From Frankiales bacterium (lineage in GTDB: Bacteria; Actinomycetota; Actinomycetes; Mycobacteriales; SCTD01): a stretch of DNA of 23,235 nucleotides. Of the stretch, positions 1-7,212 are shown in pieces. The stretch lies in contig JAODNF010000088.1 of the NCBI GenBank assembly GCA_025464915.1, forward strand, positions 1 to 23,235, in the 5' to 3' direction. A program made the translations under genes and the position numbers. Below the pieces are notes generated by a model, which worked only from the letters and a program-made list of their open reading frames with translations, had not been told where the DNA came from and did no database searches. The number at the start of each line of letters is the position of its first letter. Position 1 is the first letter of the stretch.

Positions 1-479
1 TAGACGGTCCGGAACGGCTTCCACGTCGGGTGGCTGAACTCGCAGACGACCAGGCGGCCACCCGGCTTGGTGACCCGCCGCATCTCCTTCAGCGCCTCGA
101 GGGTCGAGGCGACGTTGCGCAGGCCGAAGGAGATCGTCACGGCGTCGAAGGACGCATCGGCGAACGGCAGCCGGAGGGCGTCACCGGCGACGAGCGGGAC
201 GCCCTTGCCGAGCCCCTCCTTCAGCATGCCGAGGGAGAAGTCGCAGCCGATGACCGTCGCGCCGCTCTTCGCGAGCGCCGCGCTGGACGTCGCCGTGCCG
301 GCCGCCAGGTCGAGCGCCGTCTGACCCGGTCGCAGGTCGAGCGCGCGCGCCACGGCCGTACGCCATCCACGGTCCTGACCGAGGGACAGCACGGCGTTCG
401 TGAGGTCGTAGCGGGCCGCGACCTCGTCGAACATGGCGGCGACCTCGGCAGGGTCCTTGTCGAGGCTGGCGCGGGTCAT
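1..479 (-). CDS. menG: Demethylmenaquinone methyltransferase (partial, 3' end outside window)
   Basis: This gene reads leftward off the window edge; about 159 N-terminal residues are visible. The enzyme uses S-adenosylmethionine to methylate demethylmenaquinone, the last step of menaquinone synthesis, at the membrane face. Seen: the UbiE/MenG opening with FDEVAARYDLTN, the SAM-binding motif I region LDLAAGTATSS, a GCDFSLGML acidic motif and the downstream ISFGLRNV segment, followed by RRVTKPGGRLVVCEFS. The ATG at 479 matches the family N terminus. No Shine-Dalgarno is evident, but a GATGAT hexamer lies 6 nt before the ATG, so the transcript may be leaderless. It diverges from the FMN-reductase-like gene. 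The men genes nearby support menG rather than ubiquinone-specific UbiE. Confidence 0.93.
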   Translation of the reverse strand, partial: MTRASLDKDPAEVAAMFDEVAARYDLTNAVLSLGQDRGWRTAVARALDLRPGQTALDLAAGTATSSAALAKSGATVIGCDFSLGMLKEGLGKGVPLVAGDALRLPFADASFDAVTISFGLRNVASTLEALKEMRRVTKPGGRLVVCEFSHPTWKPFRTV

Positions 480-485
480 GCCCCC

Positions 486-491
486 ATCATC
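486..491 (-). promoter_or_regulatory. -10-like hexamer of menG
   Basis: GATGAT on the minus strand, 6 nt upstream of the menG ATG. It fits the xANNNT pattern seen before several other genes here. The spacing would place the transcription start at or next to the start codon. No clear -35 was found, so this is inference from spacing. Confidence 0.35.
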
Positions 492-534
492 CCGCGTTCC
501 AGGATCGTCACTGGTCGTGAGGGTGTGACGAGAG

Positions 535-540
535 CAAGAT
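535..540 (+). promoter_or_regulatory. -10-like hexamer of the FMN-reductase gene
   Basis: CAAGAT, 7 nt before the ATG at 548. It matches only the A at position 2 and T at position 6 of the TANNNT core. No Shine-Dalgarno lies between it and the ATG, consistent with a leaderless transcript. It is weak taken alone. Confidence 0.3.
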
Positions 541-547
541 CACGCGC

Positions 548-1261
548 ATGACGGACTACAGCGACCTGCGGGCGATCTACGTCAACTGCACCCTGAAGCG
601 CTCCCCCGAGGCCTCCCACACCCAGCTGCTGGTCGACCGGTCCGTGGCGGTGATGGAGAAGCAGGGGGTGACGGTGGAGCAGGTACGGGCGGTCGACATC
701 GACACCGCCTTCGGCGTCTACCCGGACATGACCGAGCACGGCTGGTCCTCCGACGACTGGCCCTCGGTGCAGTCGAAGGTGATGGCCGCGGACATCCTGG
801 TCCTGGCGACCCCGATCTGGCTCGGTGACAAGAGCTCGATCTGCACCCGTGTCATCGAGCGGCTCTACGGCTCCAGCGGGATCCTCAACGACCGCGGGCA
901 GTACGCCTACTACGGCCGGGTCGCCGGCTGCCTGGTCACCGGCAACGAGGACGGCATCAAGCACGTCGCGATGAACGTCCTGTACTCCCTGCAGCACCTG
1001 GGCTACAGCATCCCGCCCCAGGCCGACGCCGGCTGGATCGGCGAGGCGGGACCAGGTGCCTCCTACGGTGACCCAGTCAACGGGGCCGGCACCGGGTTCG
1101 ACAACGACTTCACCAACCGCAACACCACGTTCATGACCTGGAACCTGCTGCACCTCGCACGCATGCTGAAGGACGCGGGCGGCATCCCCGCGCACGGCAA
1201 CCAGCGCTCGGAGTGGGACGCCGGCAGCCGCTTCGACTACCCGAACCCCGAGTACCGCTAA
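548..1261 (+). CDS. NADPH-dependent FMN reductase / flavodoxin-fold protein
   Basis: A 237-residue protein of the NADPH-dependent FMN reductase (flavodoxin-like fold) superfamily. Seen: a first beta strand AIYVNCTL followed by the phosphate-binding loop KRSPEASHTQLL, then VLATPIWLGDKSS, which resembles the second FMN-contacting loop, and GRVAGCLVTGNEDG as the third. These place FMN binding at the expected points. The physiological substrate cannot be told; quinone or flavin reduction would fit its place inside a menaquinone locus, but that is inference. The ATG at 548 begins the conserved fold almost at once, so it is a good start. The gene ends convergently with the small membrane protein: its TAA (1259-1261) overlaps the other's TAG (1258-1260). 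Confidence 0.82.
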   Translation: MTDYSDLRAIYVNCTLKRSPEASHTQLLVDRSVAVMEKQGVTVEQVRAVDIDTAFGVYPDMTEHGWSSDDWPSVQSKVMAADILVLATPIWLGDKSSICTRVIERLYGSSGILNDRGQYAYYGRVAGCLVTGNEDGIKHVAMNVLYSLQHLGYSIPPQADAGWIGEAGPGASYGDPVNGAGTGFDNDFTNRNTTFMTWNLLHLARMLKDAGGIPAHGNQRSEWDAGSRFDYPNPEYR

Positions 1262-1539
1262 CCGCTGAAGTCGATCCCGCCGTAGGCCATCCCGAGGGCG
1301 AACGCGACGGCCGCAGCGCCGATCGCGATGACGTCGAGGAAGCGCTCGGACCGGGTCCGGCTGACGAGCTGGCCCCACAGCCCCGCGCCGACGCCGAGCA
1401 GGCCGGCGAGCGCGCCTGCCCGGTTGGCGTCGACGGCGACGAGCAGCAGCCCGACGGCGCCGAGGGCGAAGGCGGCGACGGCCAGCACGGCGTCCATGGC
1501 GTGGGTCTGCTCGAGGTGGAGAGCGGCGGGTGCGTGCAC
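1258..1539 (-). CDS. Small hydrophobic membrane protein of unknown function
   Basis: A 93-residue protein I do not recognise. Three hydrophobic stretches are visible, at about residues 16-36 (VLAVAAFALGAVGLLLVAV), 41-58 (a Gly/Ala/Leu-rich helix ending GLWGQLV) and 68-87 (VIAIGAAAVAFALGMAYG). A short basic loop SRTRSER joins the last two. The GTG at 1539 was chosen over longer upstream extensions because a perfect AGGAGG sits 5 nt before it and the hydrophobic profile begins soon after. It is divergent from menF with 78 bp between them and convergent with the FMN-reductase gene, with overlapping stop codons. A membrane-embedded helper is all that can be said. Confidence 0.72.
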   Translation of the reverse strand: MHAPAALHLEQTHAMDAVLAVAAFALGAVGLLLVAVDANRAGALAGLLGVGAGLWGQLVSRTRSERFLDVIAIGAAAVAFALGMAYGGIDFSG

Positions 1540-1542
1540 GGT

Positions 1543-1555
1543 GGCCTCCTGAGGT
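1543..1555 (-). promoter_or_regulatory. Strong ribosome binding site of the small membrane protein
   Basis: The minus strand reads AGGAGG, five spacer bases, then GTG at 1539. It fixes the start of the 93-residue membrane protein. It contrasts with the SD-less men genes next to it. Confidence 0.7.
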
Positions 1556-1605
1556 CTCGTACCGCCAGGGTCCGCCTCGTCGGGCGTGGGGGCAAGACCC
1601 ACGCC

Positions 1606-1611
1606 TACGAT
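1606..1611 (+). promoter_or_regulatory. -10-like hexamer of menF
   Basis: TACGAT, 6 nt before the GTG at 1618. It matches the TANNNT core. There is no Shine-Dalgarno in between, so transcription probably starts at the GTG and the mRNA is leaderless. Confidence 0.5.
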
Positions 1612-1617
1612 GCTCGG

Positions 1618-2844
1618 GTGGGTTCCCCGGCATCGCTCGACCTGCTCGAGGTCACCAGCGTGCCCTTCGAAGCGCCCGGCGGGCTGCTGGACCTGCTCCC
1701 TGTCGAGGGGCCACTGGCGTGGACGAACGGGGACGACGGGCTCGTCGGCTGGGGCGCCGCGACCCGCGTGGAGATCACCGGTGACGACCACTTCGGCCAG
1801 GCACAGGCCTGGTGGGCCTCGGTCGTCGCCCGGGCCTCCGTCGAGGACTCGGTCGGCGTCCCCGGCTCGGGGCTGGTGGCGTTCGGCTCGTTCGCGTTCG
1901 ACCCGGCGACGACGTCGTCCGTCCTGGTCGTCCCCGAGGTCATCGTCGGCCGCCGCGACGGGGTGTCCTGGCTGACCTGGGTCGGGGAGCGGCCAGCCGT
2001 GGGCGTGCAGCCCGCAGCCGGCCCCCCGCAGGGCGTGAGCTTCGCAGACCGCAGCCGCAGCGGTCCGGAGTGGATGGGCGTCGTCGCCGACGCACTGGAG
2101 CGCATCGAGACCGGTGCGGTCGACAAGGTGGTGCTCGCCCGGGACGTCGAGGCGGTCGCCGCCGCACCGGTGGACGCGCGCTGGCTGCTGCAGCGGCTCG
2201 CGGAGCGGTACGAGGAGTGCTGGACGTTCTCCGTCGACGGGCTCGTCGGCGCGACCCCCGAGATGCTCGTGCGGCTGCGCGACGGCATCGCCACCTCACG
2301 CGTGCTCGCCGGCACCTTCTGGCCGAGCGGCGACCCGGCGAAGGACCTCCGTCAGGTCGACGTCCTCGCGCGGTCGATCAAGGACATCGAGGAGCACGGG
2401 TACGGGCTGCGCTCCGTCGCCGAGGCGCTCGAGCGGCACTGCTCCGCCGTCGAGGTGCCGACGGCGCCCTTCGTGCTCGAGCTCCCCAACGTCATCCACC
2501 TTGCGTCGGACGTCCGCGGCATCGTCTCCGACGGCTCGACCTCACTCGGGCTCGTCGCCTCGCTGCACCCCTCGGCCGCGGTGTGCGGGACGCCGACCGA
2601 CGTGGCGCGCGACATCATCCGCGAGATCGAGGGGCTCGACCGAGGGCGCTACGCGGGCCCGGTCGGCTGGCTCGACGCCTCCGGCGACGGCGAGTGGGGC
2701 ATCGCCCTGCGCTGCGGGGAGGTCGACGGCACCCGGGTCCGGCTGTTCGCCGGCTGCGGCATCGTCGTCGGGTCCGACCCTGCGCGCGAGCTCGCGGAGA
2801 CGAACGCCAAGCTCGTCCCGATGCGGGACGCCCTCAGCCCCTGA
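1618..2844 (+). CDS. menF: Isochorismate synthase
   Basis: Chorismate to isochorismate, the entry step to menaquinone. The 408-residue product has the chorismate-binding C-terminal domain from about residue 145: VDKVVLARD with the probable general base K170, VGATPEML with the probable catalytic E214, LPNVIHLASDVRG at 289-301, SLHPSAAVCGTP at 315-326 and GPVGWLDASGDGEWGIALR at 347-365. The stretch GTFWPSGD (232-239) replaces the GTxPRG seen in many relatives. The N-terminal half is the usual poorly conserved sheet region. The frame stays open upstream, but the GTG at 1618 follows TACGAT by 6 nt and gives the family length. The 3' end overlaps menD convergently by 11 bp. EntC-type siderophore synthases are related; menD next door favours MenF. 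Confidence 0.92.
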   Translation: MGSPASLDLLEVTSVPFEAPGGLLDLLPVEGPLAWTNGDDGLVGWGAATRVEITGDDHFGQAQAWWASVVARASVEDSVGVPGSGLVAFGSFAFDPATTSSVLVVPEVIVGRRDGVSWLTWVGERPAVGVQPAAGPPQGVSFADRSRSGPEWMGVVADALERIETGAVDKVVLARDVEAVAAAPVDARWLLQRLAERYEECWTFSVDGLVGATPEMLVRLRDGIATSRVLAGTFWPSGDPAKDLRQVDVLARSIKDIEEHGYGLRSVAEALERHCSAVEVPTAPFVLELPNVIHLASDVRGIVSDGSTSLGLVASLHPSAAVCGTPTDVARDIIREIEGLDRGRYAGPVGWLDASGDGEWGIALRCGEVDGTRVRLFAGCGIVVGSDPARELAETNAKLVPMRDALSP

Positions 2845-4405
2845 GGGCGGCGGCGGCCGCCTCGCGGATGCGGACGTCGAGGGTGACGGCCGCCGTGCGG
2901 TCGGTGCGGACCTCGACGACGCTGATGCCCGCTGACGGCCTGATGGCCTTGCGCAGCTCGTCCAGGGTCGTCGCTCGGGTGTAGGTCGTCCGGGTCGCGG
3001 CGCACAGGGCCTCGAGGTCGACGCCGTGCGGCGTCCCGAAGACCCGCTCGAACGCACTCTCGTGCTCGGGCGCGCCCTGCTCCAGCAGGCCGAAGATCGC
3101 GCCACCGTCGTTGTTGGTGACGACGATCGTGAGGTCCGGCCGCGGCTCGTCCGGACCGATCACGAGACTGTTGCTGTCGTGCAGGAACGTGAGATCACCG
3201 ACCAGGGCGACGGTGTGCTCGCCCCAGGCGAGGGCAGCGCCGACGGCCGTGCTGATCATCCCGTCTATCCCGGCGGCGCCGCGGTTGGCGAGGACCCTGG
3301 TGCGGGCCGGTGCCAGCAGCAGGTCCCGGACCGGCTTGCTCGAGCCGACCACCAGCGGCGACGGACTGCTCGCGACCGCTACCGCGACGGACGGCTCGGA
3401 CAGTTCCTGCAGCAGCGGCGTGATCGCGGTCCGCACCCGTCGCCCGGCCTCGACCCACTCGGCGACCCATCCCGTCGAGGACCGGGACACGGCGGGTACG
3501 CCGGGAAGGACCCGGTCCGCCGTGTGGCGCGGGTCCGCCCAGGTGCCGTGGGAGGCGACCACGTCCGACGGGGCGCTCGCGACGAGCCGGCCGATCGCCC
3601 GGCTCAGGGTCGGACGACCGACGACGAGCACCCGTTCCGGGACCTGCCAGCCTGCGAGGAGCTCGCCGCAGTCCACGACGTTCGGTCCGGTCGCCCCGGA
3701 GGAGGTCTCGGCGATGACCGGCCAGCCTCTCGAGGCGGCGAGCTCGAGGACTGAGAGATCGGCGCCGTCGCCGAGCACGACCAGCGTGCGGTCAGGGAGG
3801 TCGTCCTCGACGCGGACCGTCCCTGTCGCCCTGCGGATCGTCGCCGCTCGCCCGGCGGGAACGGCTGCGCCGTCCGGGACGAGCGGCTCGCGGAACGCGA
3901 GGTTGAGGTGCACCGGACCTGGCGGCGTGCCGAGACCGCCTGCTGCGCAAGCGATCGCGCGGACAGCGACGCTGCGCCAGTAGTCCTCCTGGCCGAGCTC
4001 CGGGGCGCCGACCTCGACGAACCAGCGCGCGCTGTCGCCGTACAGCTTGACCTGGTCGATCGTCTGGTTGGCGCCGCTGCCCCGCAGCTCCGGCGGGCGG
4101 TCGGCGGTGAGGACCAGCAGCGGCACGTGGGCGTACGACGCCTCGACGACGGCCGGGTGGAGGTTGACTGCGGCCGTGCCACTGGTCGTGACGACCGGCA
4201 CCGGACGGCCTGACGCCTTCGCCAGGCCGAGGGCGAGGAAGCCAGCCGACCGCTCGTCGATGCGCACGTGCAGCCGGATGTCGGCGTCGTGCAGGGCGAA
4301 GGCCAGCGGCGCCGACCGCGAGCCCGGAGCGAGGACCGCCTCGGTCACCCCCTGGCGGAGGAGCTCGTCGACGAGGGTGCGCGCGAGGGCGGTCGACGGG
4401 TTCAC
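2834..4405 (-). CDS. menD: SEPHCHC synthase (2-succinyl-5-enolpyruvyl-6-hydroxy-3-cyclohexene-1-carboxylate synthase)
   Basis: A thiamine-diphosphate enzyme joining 2-oxoglutarate (after decarboxylation) to isochorismate. The 523 residues match the family length. Seen: LAPGSRSAPLAFAL (25-38), HVRIDERSAGF with the probable cofactor-activating Glu at E51, TTSGTAAVNLHPAVVEA (73-89), a central Rossmann-like domain, and the ThDP/Mg2+ motif GDLTFLHD (403-410) through NNDGGAIFGLLEQ (431-443). The start is the GTG at 4405, overlapping the menC stop as GTGA (4402-4405), so translation is probably coupled to menC. The gene is convergent with menF with an 11 bp tail overlap, which leaves no room for a terminator between them. 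Confidence 0.96.
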   Translation of the reverse strand: MNPSTALARTLVDELLRQGVTEAVLAPGSRSAPLAFALHDADIRLHVRIDERSAGFLALGLAKASGRPVPVVTTSGTAAVNLHPAVVEASYAHVPLLVLTADRPPELRGSGANQTIDQVKLYGDSARWFVEVGAPELGQEDYWRSVAVRAIACAAGGLGTPPGPVHLNLAFREPLVPDGAAVPAGRAATIRRATGTVRVEDDLPDRTLVVLGDGADLSVLELAASRGWPVIAETSSGATGPNVVDCGELLAGWQVPERVLVVGRPTLSRAIGRLVASAPSDVVASHGTWADPRHTADRVLPGVPAVSRSSTGWVAEWVEAGRRVRTAITPLLQELSEPSVAVAVASSPSPLVVGSSKPVRDLLLAPARTRVLANRGAAGIDGMISTAVGAALAWGEHTVALVGDLTFLHDSNSLVIGPDEPRPDLTIVVTNNDGGAIFGLLEQGAPEHESAFERVFGTPHGVDLEALCAATRTTYTRATTLDELRKAIRPSAGISVVEVRTDRTAAVTLDVRIREAAAAALRG

Positions 4406-5328
4406 GGCAGCAACTCAAGCACCCGCGCGAGCCGGTCGCGCCACCACTGCTCGCGCTCGCGCGGCGCGGCATACCTGGCGAGCAACGACGGGTCGGGCAC
4501 GACGTCGCGGACCGGGATCGACCCGCCTCGCCCGTCGAGGGAGTCCACGACGACGTCGGCTGCCATCAGGGACGTCGTGGCGAGCCCGCACGCGAACGGC
4601 AGCTCCGGCAGCGCCGCTGCGAGGGCCACCCCGGCCCGGATGCCGATGCTGGTGTCGAGTGCGCTGCTCACGACGACCGGCAGGCCGCACTGCTCGGCGA
4701 CCCGCAGGGCGGCACGCACCCCTCCGAGCGGCGCGACCTTCAGCACCACCACGTCGGCCGCCTGCTTGCGGGCCACGAGCAAGGGGTCGGTCGCCTTCCG
4801 GATCGACTCGTCGGCGGCGATCCTGGTGCTCACCCGCCGTCGCACGGCGGCCAGGTCGTCGACGGAGGCGCAGGGCTGCTCGACGTACTCGAGCTCACCC
4901 AGCGCGGTGATCGCGGTGACCGCCTCGTCGACGGTCCAGGCGGCGTTGGCGTCGACCCGGACGTTAGGGACGAGCTCGCGCACCGCCGCGACGCGATCCA
5001 CGTCATCGCGAAGGGACTGCCCGGCCTGCGCGACCTTGACCTTGGCCGTCGTGCAGCCGGGGAAGCGCGCCAGCACCTCGGCCACCTGCGATGCCGGCAC
5101 AGCGGGGACGGTCGCGTTGACGGGGACGTGCAGCCGGACGGGTGCCGGCCAGTCGTGGTCGAGCCCGGCGGCCAGCCAGAGGGCGGCCTCGGCGTCGGCG
5201 TACTCCACGAACGGGGCGAACTCGCCCCACCCCCGGTCAGTCCGGATCAGCATCGCCTCACGGGTCGTGACGCCGCGGAACGGCACGCGCATCGGCAGCG
5301 CGACGACGTGCGCTTCTAGGGTGAGCAC
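4402..5328 (-). CDS. menC: o-Succinylbenzoate synthase
   Basis: An enolase-superfamily dehydratase converting SHCHC to o-succinylbenzoate. In 308 residues the catalytic set is visible: TAKVKVA with K96/K98, VRVDANAAW (D126, first metal ligand), YVEQP (E150), ADES (D173/E174, third metal site) and VLKVAPLGG (K197). The capping-domain opening LPMRVPFRGVTTREAML is actinobacterial MenC-like. The GTG at 5328 lies immediately beside the menB GTG at 5329 on the other strand, so the promoter must lie inside menB. The hexamer AACGCT sits 6 nt upstream of the start. A later in-frame ATG (about residue 13) would remove the first beta strand, so I prefer the GTG. The stop overlaps the menD start. Confidence 0.93.
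   Translation of the reverse strand: MLTLEAHVVALPMRVPFRGVTTREAMLIRTDRGWGEFAPFVEYADAEAALWLAAGLDHDWPAPVRLHVPVNATVPAVPASQVAEVLARFPGCTTAKVKVAQAGQSLRDDVDRVAAVRELVPNVRVDANAAWTVDEAVTAITALGELEYVEQPCASVDDLAAVRRRVSTRIAADESIRKATDPLLVARKQAADVVVLKVAPLGGVRAALRVAEQCGLPVVVSSALDTSIGIRAGVALAAALPELPFACGLATTSLMAADVVVDSLDGRGGSIPVRDVVPDPSLLARYAAPREREQWWRDRLARVLELLP
5317..5322 (+). promoter_or_regulatory. -10-like hexamer of menB inside menC
   Basis: TAGGGT, 6 nt before the menB GTG at 5329. It lies within the first codons of the divergent menC. It matches TANNNT, and with no Shine-Dalgarno it predicts a leaderless menB mRNA. Confidence 0.5.
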
Positions 5329-6237
5329 GTGACCAGCGTTTCAGAGACCTTCGACCCGACTGCCTGGAAGGCGGTCGCCGGCTTCGAGGACCTGCAGGAC
5401 ATCACCTACCACCGGCACGTGGACCACGGCATCGTCCGGGTCGCCTTCGACCGGCCCGAGGTCCGCAACGCGTTCCGGCCGGGCAGCGTGGACGAGCTCT
5501 ACCGGGCCCTCGACCACGCGCGGATGACGCCGGACGTCGGATGCGTGCTGATCACCGGCAACGGGCCGGCGCCGAAGGACGGAGTGTGGTCCTTCTGCTC
5601 GGGCGGCGACCAGCGGATCCGTGGTCGGGCCGGGTACCAGTACGCCTCCGGCGAGACCGCCGACACCGTCGACGCAGCACGGTCCGGACGGCTGCACATC
5701 CTGGAGGTGCAGCGCCTGATCCGCACCATGCCCAAGGTCGTCATCGCCGTCGTGAACGGCTGGGCCGCCGGCGGCGGGCACTCGCTGCACGTGGTCTGCG
5801 ACCTGACGCTCGCGTCGAAGGAGCACGCCAGGTTCAAGCAGACCGACGCCGACGTCGGCTCGTTCGACGGCGGCTACGGCAGCGCCTACCTGGCCAAGCA
5901 GGTCGGGCAGAAGTTCGCGCGCCAGATCTTCTTCCTCGGCGAGGTGCACGACGCGGAGGCGATGCACCGGATGGGGGCGGTCAACCTCGTCGTACCGCAT
6001 GCCGAGCTCGAGGCGAAGGCCATCGAGTGGGGCGTCACGATCATCGGCAAGTCCCCGCAGGCGCAGCGGATGCTGAAGTTCGCCTTCAACCTCACCGACG
6101 ACGGGCTGATGGGTCAGCAGGTCTTCGCGGGCGAGGCGACCCGGCTCGCCTACATGACCGACGAGGCGGTCGAGGGACGCGACGCCTTCCTCGAGAAGCG
6201 CGACCCCGACTGGTCGCCGTACCCGTACTACTTCTAG
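5329..6237 (+). CDS. menB: 1,4-Dihydroxy-2-naphthoyl-CoA synthase
   Basis: A crotonase-family ring-closing enzyme turning OSB-CoA into DHNA-CoA. The 302 residues include the crotonase core: VWSFCSGGDQRIRG (86-99, oxyanion region), KVVIAVVNGWAAGGGHSLH (136-154) and FKQTDADVGSFDGGYGSAYL (169-188), and end in PDWSPYPYYF. D173, S178 and D180 keep the spacing of the Asp185/Ser190/Asp192 set I recall for the Mycobacterium tuberculosis enzyme. That points to the class using an Asp side chain rather than bound bicarbonate. The start is the GTG at 5329 within CACGTG shared with menC. Its TAG is followed directly by the menE GTG, so menB-menE-menA form one unit. Confidence 0.96.
   Translation: MTSVSETFDPTAWKAVAGFEDLQDITYHRHVDHGIVRVAFDRPEVRNAFRPGSVDELYRALDHARMTPDVGCVLITGNGPAPKDGVWSFCSGGDQRIRGRAGYQYASGETADTVDAARSGRLHILEVQRLIRTMPKVVIAVVNGWAAGGGHSLHVVCDLTLASKEHARFKQTDADVGSFDGGYGSAYLAKQVGQKFARQIFFLGEVHDAEAMHRMGAVNLVVPHAELEAKAIEWGVTIIGKSPQAQRMLKFAFNLTDDGLMGQQVFAGEATRLAYMTDEAVEGRDAFLEKRDPDWSPYPYYF
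5335..5340 (-). promoter_or_regulatory. -10-like hexamer of menC inside menB
   Basis: AACGCT on the minus strand, 6 nt before the menC GTG at 5328. It lies within the first codons of menB. It lacks the first T of TANNNT and is weaker than its menB counterpart. Confidence 0.3.
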
Positions 6238-7212
6238 GTGCGCGCTCTTCAGGTGGTCGACCCGGTCCCCGGACCGGTCCTGTTCGACGCCCTGCGCGCG
6301 GCCCTCCACGGCGGCCCGCCGGTCAGCGTCTCGCGCGAGGGCGCCGTGCCGGACGACGTCTGCCTCGTCGTACCGACCTCCGGGTCGACGGGCGAGCCGA
6401 AGCACGTCGAGCTCACGCCGTCGTGCCTGCTCGCGTCCGGTGCCGCGACCACGTCGGTCATCGGTGAGGGGCGCTGGTGGCTGCAGCTGCCGGTGACGCA
6501 CATAGCGGGCCTCCAGGTCGTGATCCGCTCGGGCTTCGCGCCGTCGCCCGACGCCGACGGGTGTGACTTCACGTCGCTCGTCCCGACCCAGCTGGTGCGG
6601 ATGCTCGACGACCCGCGGCTCCCGCGGCTGAAGGCCGTCCTCCTCGGCGGGGCGGCAGCCGCACCGTCGCTGCTCGCGGCGGCACGCGACCGGGGCATCA
6701 ACGTGGTCACCACCTACGGCATGTCCGAGACCAGCGGGGGATGCGTGTACGACGGGACGCCGCTGCCCGGGGTCTCGGTCGACGTGACCGACCGCATCGT
6801 CCTGGCCGGTCCGGTGGTGGCCCGTGGCTACTCCGGCGCGGCTCCGTTCGACGGCCGGTTCGTCACCTCGGACGTGGGGCGGCTGGTCGACGGGCGGCTC
6901 GAGGTCCTCGGCCGCGCCGACGACCTCATCAACACCGGCGGCGAGAAGGTGGCACCGCTCGCCGTCGAGCAGGCCCTGTCGTCGCACCCCTCGGTCGTTG
7001 AGGTGGCCGTCGTGGGGCAGCCGGATCCCGAGTGGGGGTCGAGGGTAGTGGCCTTCGTCGTCCTCGCCTCGCCGCTGTCGCTCGAGGAGGCGCGCGACCA
7101 CGTCGGCGCGCTGGTGTCCCGCATCGCGGCGCCGAGGGAGCTGCGGGTCGTCGACGCGCTTCCGCTGCTGCCGGGCGGGAAGGTCGACCGCCTACGCTTG
7201 GGCTCCTCATGA
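6238..7212 (+). CDS. menE: o-Succinylbenzoate-CoA ligase (short form)
   Basis: An adenylate-forming enzyme that activates o-succinylbenzoate with ATP and CoA. Visible ANL motifs: TSGSTGEPK (47-55, P-loop), LPVTHIAGLQV (84-94), TYGMSETSGG (159-168), TSDVG (210-214), GRADDLINTGGEKV (225-238) and the C-terminal catalytic-lysine motif PGGKVDR (312-318, K315). At 324 residues it is much shorter than the roughly 500-residue ANL norm, because the N-terminal subdomain is nearly absent, as in other actinobacterial MenE. The link between HIAGLQV and FTSLVPTQ also looks contracted. The GTG start touches the menB stop with no gap and no Shine-Dalgarno, suggesting reinitiation. The stop overlaps menA by ATGA. 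Confidence 0.92.
   Translation: MRALQVVDPVPGPVLFDALRAALHGGPPVSVSREGAVPDDVCLVVPTSGSTGEPKHVELTPSCLLASGAATTSVIGEGRWWLQLPVTHIAGLQVVIRSGFAPSPDADGCDFTSLVPTQLVRMLDDPRLPRLKAVLLGGAAAAPSLLAAARDRGINVVTTYGMSETSGGCVYDGTPLPGVSVDVTDRIVLAGPVVARGYSGAAPFDGRFVTSDVGRLVDGRLEVLGRADDLINTGGEKVAPLAVEQALSSHPSVVEVAVVGQPDPEWGSRVVAFVVLASPLSLEEARDHVGALVSRIAAPRELRVVDALPLLPGGKVDRLRLGSS

Noticed and set aside
5326..5331. CACGTG as a dedicated transcription-factor site
   Set aside because: It is formed by the two back-to-back GTG start codons, so the palindrome is explained without a regulator.
5341..7101. Long open frame antisense to menB and menE (586 codons)
   Set aside because: It is a mirror of high-GC codon bias. The plus strand has clear MenB and MenE motifs, and the antisense product is low-complexity Arg/Asp/Val sequence with no family pattern.
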